A stretch of DNA of 64,000 nt from Heterodera schachtii (Eukaryota; Nematoda; Chromadorea; Rhabditida; Heteroderidae): the NCBI GenBank assembly GCA_023374025.1, contig SIJG01000045.1, forward strand, positions 310,001 to 374,000, read 5' to 3'. Positions 48,660 through 63,300 of this stretch are shown here, in pieces. Both the position numbers and the translations under genes were made by a program. Position 1 is the first letter of the stretch. The number at the start of each line of letters is the position of its first letter. The notes under the pieces were generated by a model, which was given only the letters and a program-made list of their open reading frames with translations, made no database searches and was not told the DNA's origin.

Positions 48660-48790
48660 TGAAATAGGCGAGGGGAGAGGGTCCGTTGGCGCCGATAGGC
48701 AACGCCGGGAAAAATTTTGTAATTTTATATGCGATTTGTTAACAAATTTTTGTCGAAAAATGATCAAAAATTGCCACAAAAGTTTCGAAC
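48660..48790. repeat. GC-rich dispersed repeat, copy 2
   Basis: Contains GGCGCCGATAGGCAACGCCG followed by GGGAAAAATTTTG, matching the islands at 21.8 and (inverted) 56.9 kb. The tail with GCGATTTGTTAACAAATTT resembles 59375-59420. Confidence 0.55.
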
Positions 48791-51700
48791 AAACCTGTTT
48801 ATAACAGCAATAGCCAAGTTTAATAAAATGTTGATAAAACAATGTTGGTTCTCTGCAGAAATTAAAATCGTCAATATTTATTTCATCGGAAAACAAAAAC
48901 CCAAATTTTCTTATTTAATGGGTATTTTAAATTATGAACAAATCATTTCTATAATTAATACGTATGAAAATCATATTTGATTTAATTTTAAAACCAAGAA
49001 AAGAAAGTATGAAATTATTTTACCAAATATCATAGGGAATAAATCAAAAATTAAATTTAAAAAATAAATTATAAATTAAAAGAATATTCTAAGAATAATC
49101 TTTTATAAAAATATGTTATATCAAGAAATAAAGTTATTAATTTTATTTGAAACAAAGAAGTTCTAATATGAAAATTAGAAAATAATTTGGCATATTTCAA
49201 ATACCTTGAGTGAGTTTTCATCAAGAGAAAAAAACCTATTCGGCCAATTACTTGAAAAAATTCATAAAATGAAAATAAAGCTTTGTGCATTTTACATATT
49301 TATTAAAATGATGCTCGTTCCGCATTAATTCAAAATCTAAATGTTTAAAGAAAAATTCACATATTTTTTAAAAAATACTAAAAAGGCAATTTAAAAAGTA
49401 TTAAAGTAAAAAAAAGCAAAAATTAACTCAATTATATTATTTCAATAACATGAGAACCGGTAGAAGAAGAGAGGGAATAATATACCATTTCACTTTCGGC
49501 ATAATTTGTGAAAAAACAGAATAATCTAAAATTTCATCGCCTGATTGATATTTATAATAATAAGTTTTTATTTTTATAATAATAAAAGTCAAATGATTAG
49601 TTGATAATCAAGTTCATTAGTGTTTCTAAATGTTGGAAGACACATTTGTCTTTCAAATATTTTAAATTTCTTTGCTACTTAATATAATTTTTTATTTTTC
49701 AGTTAATTATATAAGAGGCTCGTCATATTAATTGCAATTAATAACTAAAAAATTTTAACCTGTTAAATTCATATTATAATATTTTAGCAAATATCATGAT
49801 TTCTACTTTGATTCAAATTTTTAATATTTTTCATAATTAAAATGTTTGAGTATTAACAAAAGCTTACTTTAGCATTATACACTTACAGAACAACTTTGCT
49901 TTATGTTTGTTCTTCTCATGAAATATTATTTAAAACAAATAAATTTTTCACATATTTATTAATAATTTCTTATAAATATCTTTTAAAAAAATATTTATTT
50001 ATAATTTAAAACCAATTTGTAGATTTTGATTTTGAATTTAATTTTTTTTAACTATATTTTGATTTGAATATTTAAAGTAGGTACAAATGTTTGGCTAAAT
50101 TTTATTTATAAAATATTTTTTAGTTTGTTAAATTCATTAAATTTAATATAAATAAAATTCAATAGATTTTATGATTTTTTCGTTTAATTTTTCATAGAAT
50201 CATGAAAAATGGTGCAAAAATTCCTGACAAATATACAAATAAAGAAAATATTTGTTAAATACTTAGAATTTCAATTCAATATTCCATACTTGAAGATTAT
50301 CTACAAAAAAATTTATGAAACTAAAACACTGAATTTAATAAATAATTTAATTTGTTTGATTTAATCTATAAACAAAATATCAACATTAAATATTTATATT
50401 TTTTATTTAACAAATATTTTGTTTAATCGAATTTTATTAATTTTAAAATTAATGAATTAAAAATATTGACAGTTTTAATTATGAACTATTTGAAATGCAA
50501 TGAATTAAAAAATTCGTAATTAAAATTCAAACGAGTTCATAAAATTGAAAACAATTGCGGAATTCAGCAATACTTTAATTGGCAAAATAAAAATAGACAA
50601 AAATGTAAGGAAAAAAGGAATTATTTTAAGTTTCCTGTAGGGCGTAATTTTAATTGCTGATTTTTTGTTATTTTTGCGCAAAACTTAATTTTATTCCCTA
50701 ACTTTAATTATATGTAATTAAATAACGTTTTAATTAGAGATTTAGTCCGTCCTATATAAAAATCAATGTTATAAAAACGTTATTAGAATAACATAATTTT
50801 TAAATTTCCTATGAAGGTTTCCTGTTATATTAAAATCTAATTAATCATAAGTTTTTATCATATTATTCATTTGTGTTTATATGTATGAAAAAAATGTATA
50901 TGGAAATTAATTAAATTATCTCTTCGTATATATTTCGACATATGCAATTATTGATATAATTTAAAATTAGCGGTTCTGTCGTTAACTTATGCTTTTATCA
51001 CGGTTAAAATAGCATTTCTAATAAAATAATTTTAATTTTTTTTATTTAGATTATCAATTTCTTTATTGAAATAAAATAAATTTTAATTTAACATTAAATT
51101 TTCTAAATAGTCATATGAATGTATTCTTTGAAAAATGCATAAATATATATATATAATCTATATTAAAAAATTGCTTGTTGGAATTGCTTGAAATATTTAT
51201 GAATGCTTAAATTTACAGTTTGAATAAATTTTGCAGAATCAATAATTAAAATATTTAATATAAATGAAAAATTACTTAAATTTAAATATATATTGACATA
51301 AGCTTTGTCGGCTATCAAGTAAATACACGGATACGCGATCACGTAATAAAAACTTTCTATTTTAAGCAAATTATGTCAAAGGCGGACTATATTATATAAA
51401 GCAAATTAGATAAAATCAATACTAATTTGACAGAACTCAGAATTAATGAAAGTAAAATTTAACGAAGATAATAATGAAAAATGGAACCTACGAAGAGAAG
51501 CAAAGTCGGAAAACATCACATGATAATAAATAAGATTATTAGTAAGATAAAACAAAAAGAATTAAATTGTGCTTATTGTAAACTTATAAGCAGAAAAAAG
51601 AGAAGGTTTTTCTCTAAAAGTGCACCAATGAAAAATTCCCATGCCAAGAAAAATAATGGCGTTAATCTTATGATAATTTAGAAATATCTGCAAACCTAGT

Positions 51701-52523
51701 TTTGCGAAGCCGGTACTTTAAAAAAATTACTGCAAATGAAGAATTATGTAATTATGTACTGCAATAATTATATCAAAGACAAATGAATAATTTCTTATGA
51801 ATAATATTAAAAATTGTATAATTAAAGCAAATATTTTATTATTAGAGACAAAACGAATTACGGCAGTTTTTACAAAAATATTTTACAAAAAAATAAAACA
51901 AACAAACATTTAATTTAATATTTTAAAAAGATTTAGAAAATGCTAAAAACTTTAATGTTACTTATAAACTTTTTAATTTTCTTACAATATCAATCAATTA
52001 GTTATATTCTTTTAATTATAGAAATAGGATGCAGAAAATATTTAAAAATGCTTCTGAAGTCGTGCAAAAAGTTTTTTTCATCATATTTGTATTATATCGT
52101 ATTTAACAAATTCTTCACTTACTTTTAAATATATTTTTTTAAACAACACAATATATTTTTTAGGGGTATATTTTTTTAAAATTTTTTAAGACAAATCTTA
52201 GGGGTGTATTTTCCCGATTTTATTGCATTTTTTATTGTCTTCTATACGGACAAAATGTATAAAACTTATTTTCTCGAAGATTTTTGGCACTTTTTTTTTT
52301 TTCTCATGTTTGCATATCTTTTTTCTGTTTTCGTTTTCCTACACCTACAAATATAGCGGAATAATAAAATTCAAATATTCAAATTAACAAATGTTTTTCG
52401 TGATTGAGATATTGACTGATAGAAGCATAAACAATTTTTGAAATAATATTTAACCTTATAATTTGGATAATAAATTTATACATTTTGCTATTTGCATTAT
52501 CATACCTTTTTTTATATAGCTCA
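48791..52523. other. Gene-free AT-rich DNA
   Basis: A-rich to about 49.5 kb, then mainly T-rich. No gene recognised; open frames at 48633, 49069 and 51163 lack domain signals. Confidence 0.5.
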
Positions 52524-52667
52524 TTATTTTATGTCTGTTGGCGAGCGCTACTCCAAATCTCGAGAATTTGTGCGTTAAAGGATTTTTTTGCGTCTCAGTA
52601 TTTATTATATTGAATATCGCTTAATTTTATTTTTGATGACATTTTATTGAATACTGTGTTTTAGTTT
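52524..52667. repeat. Dispersed repeat, copy 2
   Basis: Direct, nearly identical copy of 31624-31768. The small differences include a two-base GT absent from the TTTTGTGATG step. Confidence 0.8.
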
Positions 52668-55249
52668 TCTTTTGAATTGAAATTTGGGTTAGTTACATAC
52701 ATAAATTATTTTTCTAATTGATATTTTTATTTAATTTAACCGATTTTTTAATTTGCTGCAATTATCTGCAATTTAATTTTAATCATTTTAATTTTACATT
52801 CTAAATATAAGTTATAAAAATGTTATTTAAAATCATTTTTAATTTATTTTTTTAAATTTTAATGAATATTCGTAAATATTTTATCGAAGAATTATTATTT
52901 TTTGTAGCTTTGTCATTTTGCTTATCAAAAACAACAAAAAATATTGAATTTTTAATTTTAATTTTTGTAACAACTGTAAAATATTGGATTGGATTTGTAA
53001 AAGTTGAAGTTTTTTATGAACATAAATTATGGAATAAAATGCCGAAATATGCATTAAAAAGCTCAAAAATGGCCAAATATGTATCAAATATGAACTAAAA
53101 ATTGCCAAAACATATGTTTTAAACCCTCAAAAATTCCTAAAAGGTGTGTATATTCAATATTTGTTTAAATAAATTTAAAAGTATAATAAACAACCAAAAA
53201 ATTGATTTTAAACTTAAAATAGTTTATGATTTTTTAATTAATTTATTGCTTTACCTTTATTTATGTAAAATAATCCTTGTCCTTTTTACTTATTGAATAT
53301 TTGCGTATCAAGAATAAAATAGAAAAAATTGAAATTTAATAAATTCATTTAAAATTACTATTGCTATCTGATATATTTAATTAATATCTTAATTACTGTG
53401 CAATCCGCATTTAAAAAAAATCAATGAAATAACGAAATATTATTAAATTTTGTAGATAATTTTAAGTTTAGAATATTTTATATGAATCTTAAGAATCAAT
53501 TATGGAAAAAAAAATAAAATAATTTTTATTTGATCACATTTATATAATATAAAAATGGCTTTATTAATTGATCAATTTTGCTTATTCTCATTTTTAAATT
53601 TTTTATATTTATTTTATATTTTTTGTTTTATTATTTTTTTATTATATCAAATACTTTCATAAAGAATATTATGCTATCTCTGATTATGTAGATTAATAAA
53701 TAAAATATTCATTTTTGTAATTGGTAAAAATAATTAGAAAATTTGTTTACATTTTTAAATCCGTGTTAATCGATTTTTTGCTATATGAAAAATCTCTATT
53801 TTTTAAAATGTTTAATTTATACAAAAAATCTAATTTTGAATATTAATCAAAGTTTTATTAAACTATTTTCAAATTTATTTGTTATTAATAATTTCTCTTA
53901 ATATTTGCATTAAAAAAAATTATTATTTATTTTCAATAGTTCATTTCTTTATTCCTTGACTCTCTTGGTCCTCATTAGTCATTTATTTCTTTCATGGAAA
54001 TGCTCTTTTAAGTTCATTAATTGTTTTTTGTTTTTTTTAAATTTCATATAATTGTCGTAATTTTTACTTAAAAAAGTAAGACTGGACTTTTATGTGTGAT
54101 AACGGTATGAATAAAATTAATTTTAAGAAATATATATTGAAAATATTAATAATTCTTATTTAGAGTCGTAATTAGAGTAAAACGATAAGACAACTGTTGT
54201 TACTTAAATTTTTTTTGTTATTTTGTCGTGAATAATAGGTTTTTTATTAATGGGTTTTTACGGTCTTACTGATATTAAATATATTTTGCCTATCATGATG
54301 GAATTAAATATTAACCATTGAGAATTAATATCGTCATTAAAGAAACAGTGTGACTAACTGTATTTTGCCATGAATGTTGCTGAATTATGTATTTGCCATC
54401 AGAATATATTATTATTATTCTTATTATTATTAAGACCACATAAAAAGCACGAAATATACGTACGCAAAAATATAAAATGTTTTAGTCGCTATTATTGTTT
54501 TTTGCTAATAAATTACTAAATTTTATTGTTGTTAATTTTTTTTTTAAAATATTTTTTATTGTTATTTTTTTATCTATCAAAATAAAAATAGAATTTATTG
54601 TGAAAATAACATTTATCAAATAAATCTCAAAGCTGAATAAATGAATTTTCGAATTAAATTAATTTTCAACTACTTTTTCCTAGTTCTACAAATTGATAAA
54701 GGCTATAGGCCAAAAATAAAGAGCTTTATTTATTCAATATATGTATTTATTTCTTGTTTTTTTCATTATTAATTTTATTGTTTTATTCATTTCCAACGTT
54801 TGTAGATTATATTAATTTAAGTAATGATATACATATTTTGGAGCCTGTTTATTTAATTTTATCATTTTGATGATTATAAAAAATTTTCGTTCATAATTTG
54901 TCCAATTGCATTGTTGATACATTTAACTTGTAATTGGGCAATGCAAAATTGAATTTTTGATGAGATAAAAATTATTGCATCATTTCCTATTGTATTTTCT
55001 AAGTGTTTATGTTTATACTTATTTTTGTAAAATTTTTATTTTTTCATTATGCGCATGTCTTTTATGTTATGTATTATTATTGAAAGTCACTTTATTCTTT
55101 TCTCTGCTTCATCTTTTTTTAAATTTTTATTTATTTTTATAAATATTTCAGTTTTTTTTTGGAATTTTTCTCCTATTTTTAATATTTTTACCCAGATTAA
55201 TGAAATATTTTTGTATTGTTTTTTATGTTGTTTTGGTTTTTAAATAGTC
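52668..55249. other. Gene-free AT-rich DNA, T-rich on the + strand
   Basis: No gene recognised. Holds the short inverted match 54062-54110 to 34060-34105. Confidence 0.5.
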
Positions 55250-55440
55250 AAAATTTGTCAGAATTTATAAATTTAGATTATATCTCACTTGCTTTTACTC
55301 AACTTTAATATAAGTTAATTATTATTTGTTAATCTCTCGCTTCTCGGGAGTTTTTTGTCGTTGTCATTTTTAATTCGAATAAAGCATACTAATATATTGA
55401 AGCATATGATTAGTTGTTCTTTTTATAATATCATTTTTTA
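55250..55440. repeat. Dispersed repeat, inverted relative of 34690-34883
   Basis: See the copy at 34.7 kb; similarity covers about 190 bp with point differences and small gaps. Confidence 0.65.
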
Positions 55441-56516
55441 ATGTGATATTAGTCAGAAGTTATCGCGTCGTGTATGTGAAGCGTCTAAGATCAGCTTTGT
55501 TGGCTGCTCTTCAATTAATTTGTATTTTTATGAAATTATCACAAAACATATCTTAAAAAAAAACCTCTTACACCTTTGTTCAATTAAATATTCTTTATTG
55601 TATTATATTTAATTTGTTTTATACTCATAAATATTTAATTTGTATAAAATTATATTCTTTCTGTATTTTGATTGAAAAAATTTTGGCTGAGATGCCATCC
55701 GCTTTATTTATTTTAACTAATTTTATTCATCATATGCGAAAAGACAATTTTTTATTAAGAAATTTGGATTTGGTCAAATAATAATTTGTAATTGAAATAA
55801 AAATAATTTCTACTATTTATTTATTCATTATTAATATTTAAAACTTTTTTGTTATCAAAAATTAATGAAAATTGAACAATTTAATACACAATTATTCGTT
55901 TTTTCATAAACATTTTAATTTTAAATATTATTTCTCTTTTTGGGTATATATTTTTAAATTATTAATAATAATTATTTTTTATTATTTTGATCAACAATTT
56001 TTCTAGTTTGATTATAATACTTAAGCAATTATGAAGTAAAAATAATATAACTTTAATACATTAAGAAGATTATTTTTCGTTTTCTATTTTTTATGATATT
56101 TTATAATTGTATTTGGGCTACTCGGGGCTCTTTAATGAATAAAAAACATGAAAATAAATAAAAATTTGTAATACAAGGATAATTCCTCATTCAATATTTA
56201 ATTATAAAATTTAAGGTAATAAAATTATTTTTATAAAATTTATATAAATTTTTTGTTTAAATTTAGATTAATTATCATTGAACTTACACAAAATTTTTTG
56301 AAAAAGGGTAAAATCAACAGTCTATTGATTTTATATTTCTTTACGAAAAATAATACTGGAAAAGTAGGTAATAAATGAAATTGTAAAAGATGGAAAAAAG
56401 AAAGATAAATTATTAAAGAGGCACGCCAAAGGAATAGACATTTTTACAAAAATAATGATAAGGCAAAATAAATAATGTATGGAAAAACTTTCAAAAAGCC
56501 ATAATTCAGATTAGGG

Positions 56517-57110
56517 TTCGAGTCCCGCCCCCGCCCCCGGGGACGGGACAGGTTTTTGAGGCTCACCCCCGTCCCCGTCCCCGTGATTCTGACCCTCGCA
56601 TCCCCCGCCCCCGCGACCTTCACCCCCGCGGGGGCGCGGAGGTAAAAAATATACCCCTGAGAATGACATATTCGTGGATAAAAGGCAAAAAATTTATAAA
56701 TTTTGAATTTTTTTATCCATTTGTCTTTTTGTTATGAGTTTGACACCGTCTGACGTTTTTTTTGATTTTATTTTTTTTTCCAATTAATACAGGGTTTTTC
56801 TTTATGTTCTTATTTTTAAGAAATGTTCTAATTTATGGTAATGCATTATTTTCAACTAAAAGAGGAAAATTTCTGAAAAATTTGGCTAATTTCTAGCAAA
56901 ATTCACATATCTTTAAAGAAAAATTTTCCCGGCGGCGCCTACCGGCACCGCCGGACCTCTCTCATCGCGCATTCACCAATTTTTTTTGGAAAAATCTGAC
57001 GCAAAAAATGTTAAAATCTGATTTAGTGATCCCGACCGAATGCACTGAATTTTACGATTTGGGGGCGAGTCATTTGGTCACCTCCGTCCCCGCCCCCGCG
57101 ACTTTTAAAA
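56517..57110. repeat. Composite element with C-rich ends
   Basis: The left part (56517-56645) is a dense run of CCCCCGCCCC and CCCCGTCCCC strings; the right part (57060-57105) has GGGGGCGAGTC followed by CCCCGCCCCCGCGAC. The AT-rich middle includes the inverted GCGCC island at 56925-56960. The left edge contains GGTTCGAGTCC, an exact pol III B-box match, but no A box was found upstream. It is probably a non-autonomous transposon with a second repeat nested inside; the ends are not proven. Confidence 0.5.
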
Positions 57111-57169
57111 AGTAATTGCCAAAAATTGGAAGGTAAAATATAAAACTTAAGATAATGATGTAATACAAA

Positions 57170-57320
57170 TACTAGAGACCGAGGTTTCCAAAAGTGCCGG
57201 ATCGGACCGGTGTGATATTTTCAGAAGCAACCTGTTTCCGGGCCCGGCCTCTTAAAAACCGGTGAAACCGGATTTTCAAATTGCTGGGCCCGGAATCGGT
57301 TTCCGGTTTGGTAAAAATTA
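57170..57320. repeat. CCGG-rich repeat
   Basis: Contains GGATCGGACCGGTG, GGGCCCGGCC, ACCGGTGAAACCGG and GGAATCGGTTTCCGG within 150 bp. It looks like the subterminal part of another hAT-type MITE family; no perfect ends were seen. Confidence 0.45.
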
Positions 57321-60300
57321 AATTCTCACATGTATTTAAACCCCAAAAACGACAAAAATAGTGCCAGGTGCTTGCGGTAATTCATCATACTTAAAATTTT
57401 CCAAAAATTTTTTCTTATATCTTTTTATGGAAATTTCTTTTATGATTTTTAAAATTTCTGTTTGAAATTAAAAAAAAATTTCGAGGGAAATAACAGAGGA
57501 GATAAATGAAGTGCGTCAGATAGCACCATCGGGGAAAATTTTTTATTTGAGGTGAATTTTATCAGATGGCCTTAGATTTGAGCTCTGGGTTCTCATTGAG
57601 CCTGTACAGCTCCAACTTGATGCACAAAGATATGAACAACATCCAGACGAACAAAACAAAACAAAAAAAATCACAGTAAAATACCAACAAATAAAATTGA
57701 TTGTGTCAAATATATTTTAAGTTTCACATTTATAATTTTTTCAATTATAATTAAATATTTTTCATACATTGATAATATATATTAAATCTTTTCGTAATTT
57801 ATCTTTTTTCTCTTTTTTCGAATAAAATTTTAATTTTTACTTTTTCGTCAAATTCAACATTTTAAATTCTCAAGGGTTGGCTTTGATTCAATAACTATTT
57901 TTATTGTAGCTAAAATTAAAATTTGGTTATTTATTTTCTATTGTTTATCGTATTTTCCTACAGAAAATTAATCAATTTTTTTTACTCGTTGAAAAACTTC
58001 TTTTACTTGCAATCAAAATTCGCCTTTGTAACTTGAACAGATCGTTTCGTTTGAATTTTGATTAAGACATAATAATTTAAACATTTTGTATTAATTAATT
58101 TTCCTTTATTAAAAGTTTAATTATTTTTTTGAAATCTTGATCTCAGAATGCTCCTCTTATTTATTTTCTATATACTTCCTACTATTTATTTATGTTTTTC
58201 TTTGCTTCTAAGTTTGATCAGATAATTTTTGCTTCCATGATAATTTAGTTTTCTGATGAAAATTTATTTTTTTAGAATAAACACAATATTTTACAATGTC
58301 TTTTTAATGATATAAACTAACATTTTACTATTTATTTAAGTTATTGTTTAATTTTCATTATTAAGTTTAATATAACTTTTATTGTATAATGGATAAATAA
58401 GTAATATTTATAATTCTTAAATTTTAATTTTAATTACAAATAATCAAATTAGTTAAAAAACCATTTAAAATGTTTAAAATTTTATTGTATTGGTAATTTA
58501 AAAATTAAAATTAAACTGTGTATTAAAGGAACAAAATTAGTATGTTTATTAAATAAATAAAAATTAAATTATAATATATTTGCTATTCATGAATAGAATA
58601 TAATTAAAAGGAAAAAATAAATAAAAAGGTTAATGAACATACAGCAAAATTTTAAAATGATTGTGCTTCAAAAGAATAGTAATTCAATTACAAAAAGGTG
58701 GTAATATATAAACGTTACAATCAAATTAAATTAAAATTGAGCACTTAGAAGAACTGTAAGCAATTCTAATTTAAAATTTATTTTATAAATATAATAAATA
58801 TAATCTTGTGATAAAACCCATTGAATTTAATCTAATATATATTAAAATTAACAACTTTTTTGTTAATAAAATTTAATAAATGCATATTTCATTTTTTATA
58901 AGCTATATTTTTATAAAAAAATTGATATTAAACTATAAATTCAAAAAAAAATATTTAAAAAATATTCAATGTCTATCAAAATTCCGTGCATATCGAAGTC
59001 GTCAATGATTTCGTCTTCGAAGAGTTTACCTTTTGAAGATGACTGTTTTGCATTTACTTATTATATAAAAAATCTAACAAGAAAAATTTAAAAAACTTTG
59101 CAAAACATATTTTAAATGGCCCAAATTAAAATTAATAAAGTTGTTAAAATATAATTTTAATTTATTAATGTTTCAATATGTGCAATCACTTTTATTATAA
59201 TAAAATTTTGCTTAAATGTAAAAATTAACAAAAAATCAATATAAAGAAAAACACCTATTAAATAAAGAACGCAGACAAACGAAATTCAGCTTCAGCTTTA
59301 TGCACATGAGTTTTTTTAAATTTTCTATTTATAGTATCTTTTCCAATCCGGAAAAATTTAAAAATCTGGAACTTTGCAATTTTTATACGATTTGTTAGGA
59401 AATTTGTCCAAAAATAACTAAATTAAAAAAATGCTCCACAATAAAAAAGTAAATTAAAAAAAACAAAAAAAATATCAAAACCATCGAGTAAAATAACTAA
59501 TAAAAAATGGCAGACTACTTTAAAAAGATAAAAAAAAAAATCCATAATATTTAAAAGACCTCTCATAACATCTATTTTAAGAAAATAATCAATTAAAGAT
59601 TTTCCTAAGTATTTTCTTATCATTTCTTCAATTCTCCCTTAAAATAAGTTTTGCCCTTATTTTGGCGTTTTGTTTAAAATTTGTTGACAAAAAATGCAAT
59701 AAAAAACTAAAAATACAACCTTAAGAATCGACCCCAAAAAATTTCGAACAAAATAAAATTAAAATAAGTACGAAAAATTGCAAATGTGTACGAAAAATTC
59801 TTTGGGCTGCTCATTAATTTTTTTATTAAATTTATTGTAAAAAATGATAATTTTAAAAATTTATTAACGAAGAACTGTATTTAATAAAGAGTAAAAAGAT
59901 TACCCTATGAAAATATGCATAAATACTCTAAATAATTATTATATTAACAATAAATATCACAAATTTTAATTATAACAAAAATGTTATCCGTAAATTATGT
60001 TTAATTAAACGCTAATTCAACAATTACTATTATTACCTGAATAAAAGCAGGTCAAAAAAAATACAATAAATCATTCATCAATTAAAAAAAAATTATTTAT
60101 GGAAAATAAACAATGAAAACGAAAAAGGTAAGATATAATAACATTTACCAAGCTGATTGAAAATGTCGATAATATGCTTTTTGATTAGTTTTAAATACTT
60201 GAGTTTTTTGTCTATGAGATTTGTTAATTTATATTCCTATTCCATCTTTTCATAAAGTATGGAGTAATATAGTTCAAAACTATTTTAATATTGATAGAGA

Positions 60301-63300
60301 CATATATAATTATTGTTTTAATATTATTATTACATTCTATTTAAATTATTTTTATTTTATTTTGGTAGTTTAATTTGAAAAATAAATTCTTGAAGTATAT
60401 TTTTAATACGTGTTTCATTCTGATTATTAAAACAATGCTTTTGAATATCATGTGTTTATGTTATTTTATTTGCTATTAATTGACTGAGCCCTTTACAAAA
60501 TTAAATTTAATATATATTTATGCTTTAATGTTATTCGCAAAATTTATTTATTATTGACATTATAAATTTTTTTTATCACAAAACAATTAATAATTATTAT
60601 TTTTTATTTTTAAATTTTTTCAAATAGTGTATACCAAAGTCTTTTTAATTATTTTGAATTAATTTGCTTAAGACTCTCATTGAATGGTCCAATTTTTGAA
60701 CATGCGTTAATGCGATATTCCATTTAAAATTTGGACCAAGAATCTTTTTAACTTAATTCCCATTAATTTTAATACACAACTAATAAATCATACAAAATTA
60801 ATTATATTCAGTTATGCATTTCGTTTATTAAATTTTTTTATAACTTATTAATTTTATTTGGTTAATAAATTTGAACTACTTTTAAAATATCTTAATATTC
60901 TTTTAGTATATTTTGGTAAATAATGAGTTTTACTAAATTAAATAAATTATTTTCTTTTTAAAGAATAAATATAATGTTGATATAAAAAAGGAGGTGCAAA
61001 AATGTTTGAATAAAATACCTTTAATTATTTTATTATTTTTCTTTTGCTTTATTAAGTTTATTTTATACCTTTCGCGATAATATAAGTTTTAGTATTTTTT
61101 ATTTACTTCATTAAATTGTGAATTAATTGTAGAGAGTAAGTCGAATTTTTAATTGGTATTCTTTTGGGGTTTTTTCTATTTGTTTGCGAGATTTTCAAGT
61201 TATAAGTTATAATTCTTTTGAATTTGTTAAACTTTAATTATAACTATTATTTATATTCATAAATGTTAATTATCAAGCTTTCTTGACATGGTTCGTTTTC
61301 ATTAGGTCCATTATATTTAATAAGGTCCGTCAAAATAAGAAATAAACGATTAATCGATTTTTGAGGCTTTAGTATGCCTTTGCTCTATGTCTTATTTCGT
61401 TTTAAATGATATTTTTTATAACGGTTCAACTTTTTTAATTAACATGAAAAAATAAAACAACTTATTATAACAATTTATTTTTTTATTTTATAGAAACAAT
61501 TAAATATTTTTTATTGTGTCTTTATGAATATCATATTTAATTAAAATATTATATGCTTAAATTTAATCTTTTAAATCTTTATTGAATGCGCTTTTGTGTT
61601 GTTTCTTTTTTATACATTTATATATGTAAATTTCAAATTTGTTTAATCTTAAAATTTCGTTTTTTAAATATTTTTGGTAATTTTGCAAGCTTTTTGTTTA
61701 ATTTGTAATCAATTATATAATTAATTTTAGAATACAATTATTAATTACTTTTTATACCATTTTTTTCACCTATGCCATATTTAAAGAATAATTAATGAGA
61801 ATTTTTATTTAAAAAATTTTTTATCATTTAATTAATTTATTAGAAGTAAGATATTTTAAAATTAAATTTTAGTAATCTGTTTGAATATTATTTAGCACAA
61901 ATTTAAAAATGTTTATTATATAAACTTTCATTTCGCATTAGTGTAAAAGAGTTTATTATTTTTGACATGCATTTATTAAGAGAAATTTATTAGTTTCATA
62001 TATTTTTAATTTAAAGTAGTAGGAGAATTGGTAATAATATATCAAAATCTTCAATTGGTGTAATACAAAAAAAGTTTTAGCTATGCTACAAAAATTTAAC
62101 TAAAACAATTAAAATATAGATATTAAATATATATATATATTTTTTTTTTATTCTAATTTTTATGTTCAATTTTTTTTTTAATTTTATGCTTTGAAATGTG
62201 TTTAACTTTTTTTACAGAACAAGAAGATTGTTAATGAATATTCATCTGAATATATTATTTTTTGAATCATTTTTTACACTTATTCATGAGCGTCAGCGAT
62301 ATTTGCTTCATTATTAAATTTATTCTAATACATTTCTTGATAACATAAGTTTTAAGTATTTAAAATTTAATTTGTTTCATTTAGATTTGCATTTTTTATG
62401 TAATTGATAGTTTATTTCAAATTAAAATCATTTGAATTATATGAAAATAATAATTTAATTCTTTAAATTTAAACTATTATTATTATTATCATAAACTGCT
62501 TCTTTTAATTTTATTTTTTTTAAATAGTCATAAAGAATTTTTTGTTTTTGCTTTGTTAATAATTTTGAATATTTTTCGCGACAATGTCTATCAATTCTCT
62601 AGAGCATTTTCAAGAATTATTTATTGTGCTAAGTTTATATTATTCTTCTCATGCGATTTGCAGGAGTTATTGTAAAATATTTTATCCCATTAGTCCAAAC
62701 GATTGAATCGACGAAATGAGCTTCAAGTTTTTTGTAAAGATAAACAAGCAATTATAATTTAATATGATTTATTTCATTATATATCATTTAATTCATTTGA
62801 TATTTTATATAATTTAGATAGTTTAAGTAATTTTCTTTTTTTTTTCATTAATATAAGATTAAATTTGTTTATCTGATATATTTATTAAAATGATTATACA
62901 TATTTATCCTCGTATTTAGCTTTTGATGAAAATGAAGCCATCTTCGGTTATGTCATATTAAATTTTTTATTCAAAAATGGACCGACGAATATAAATAATA
63001 CATATAAATTTTTTGGGATTATAATAAAATAATAAAATTTATAATATTTATAGATTTGACTAATTAATTATTTAAATTCGTATTTGTCTCATTGTTTAAC
63101 AATCAATTATAATTAAACCACTATTATAACTTTTAGCTGTTAATAATGTTTAATCTTAAAGTTTTAATTATCTTAAGTGTCGGGGTTTGTCCAATAAACA
63201 TATTATTATTAAAGAAAGTTATTTAAAAGAATATGTAAATAAAATCTTTTCTTTATACTAAATACATATATTTATTATCATATTTTTTAAAATGTTATTT

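Noticed and set aside
34060..55440. One large inverted repeat joining the 34-35 kb and 54-55 kb regions
   Set aside because: The two inverted matches occur in the same order on both sides, whereas a true inverted repeat would reverse it; separate dispersed repeats or rearrangement are more likely.
56510..56560. tRNA gene based on GGTTCGAGTCC
   Set aside because: Exact B-box string but no A box, stems or correct spacing; it is part of a C-rich repeat.
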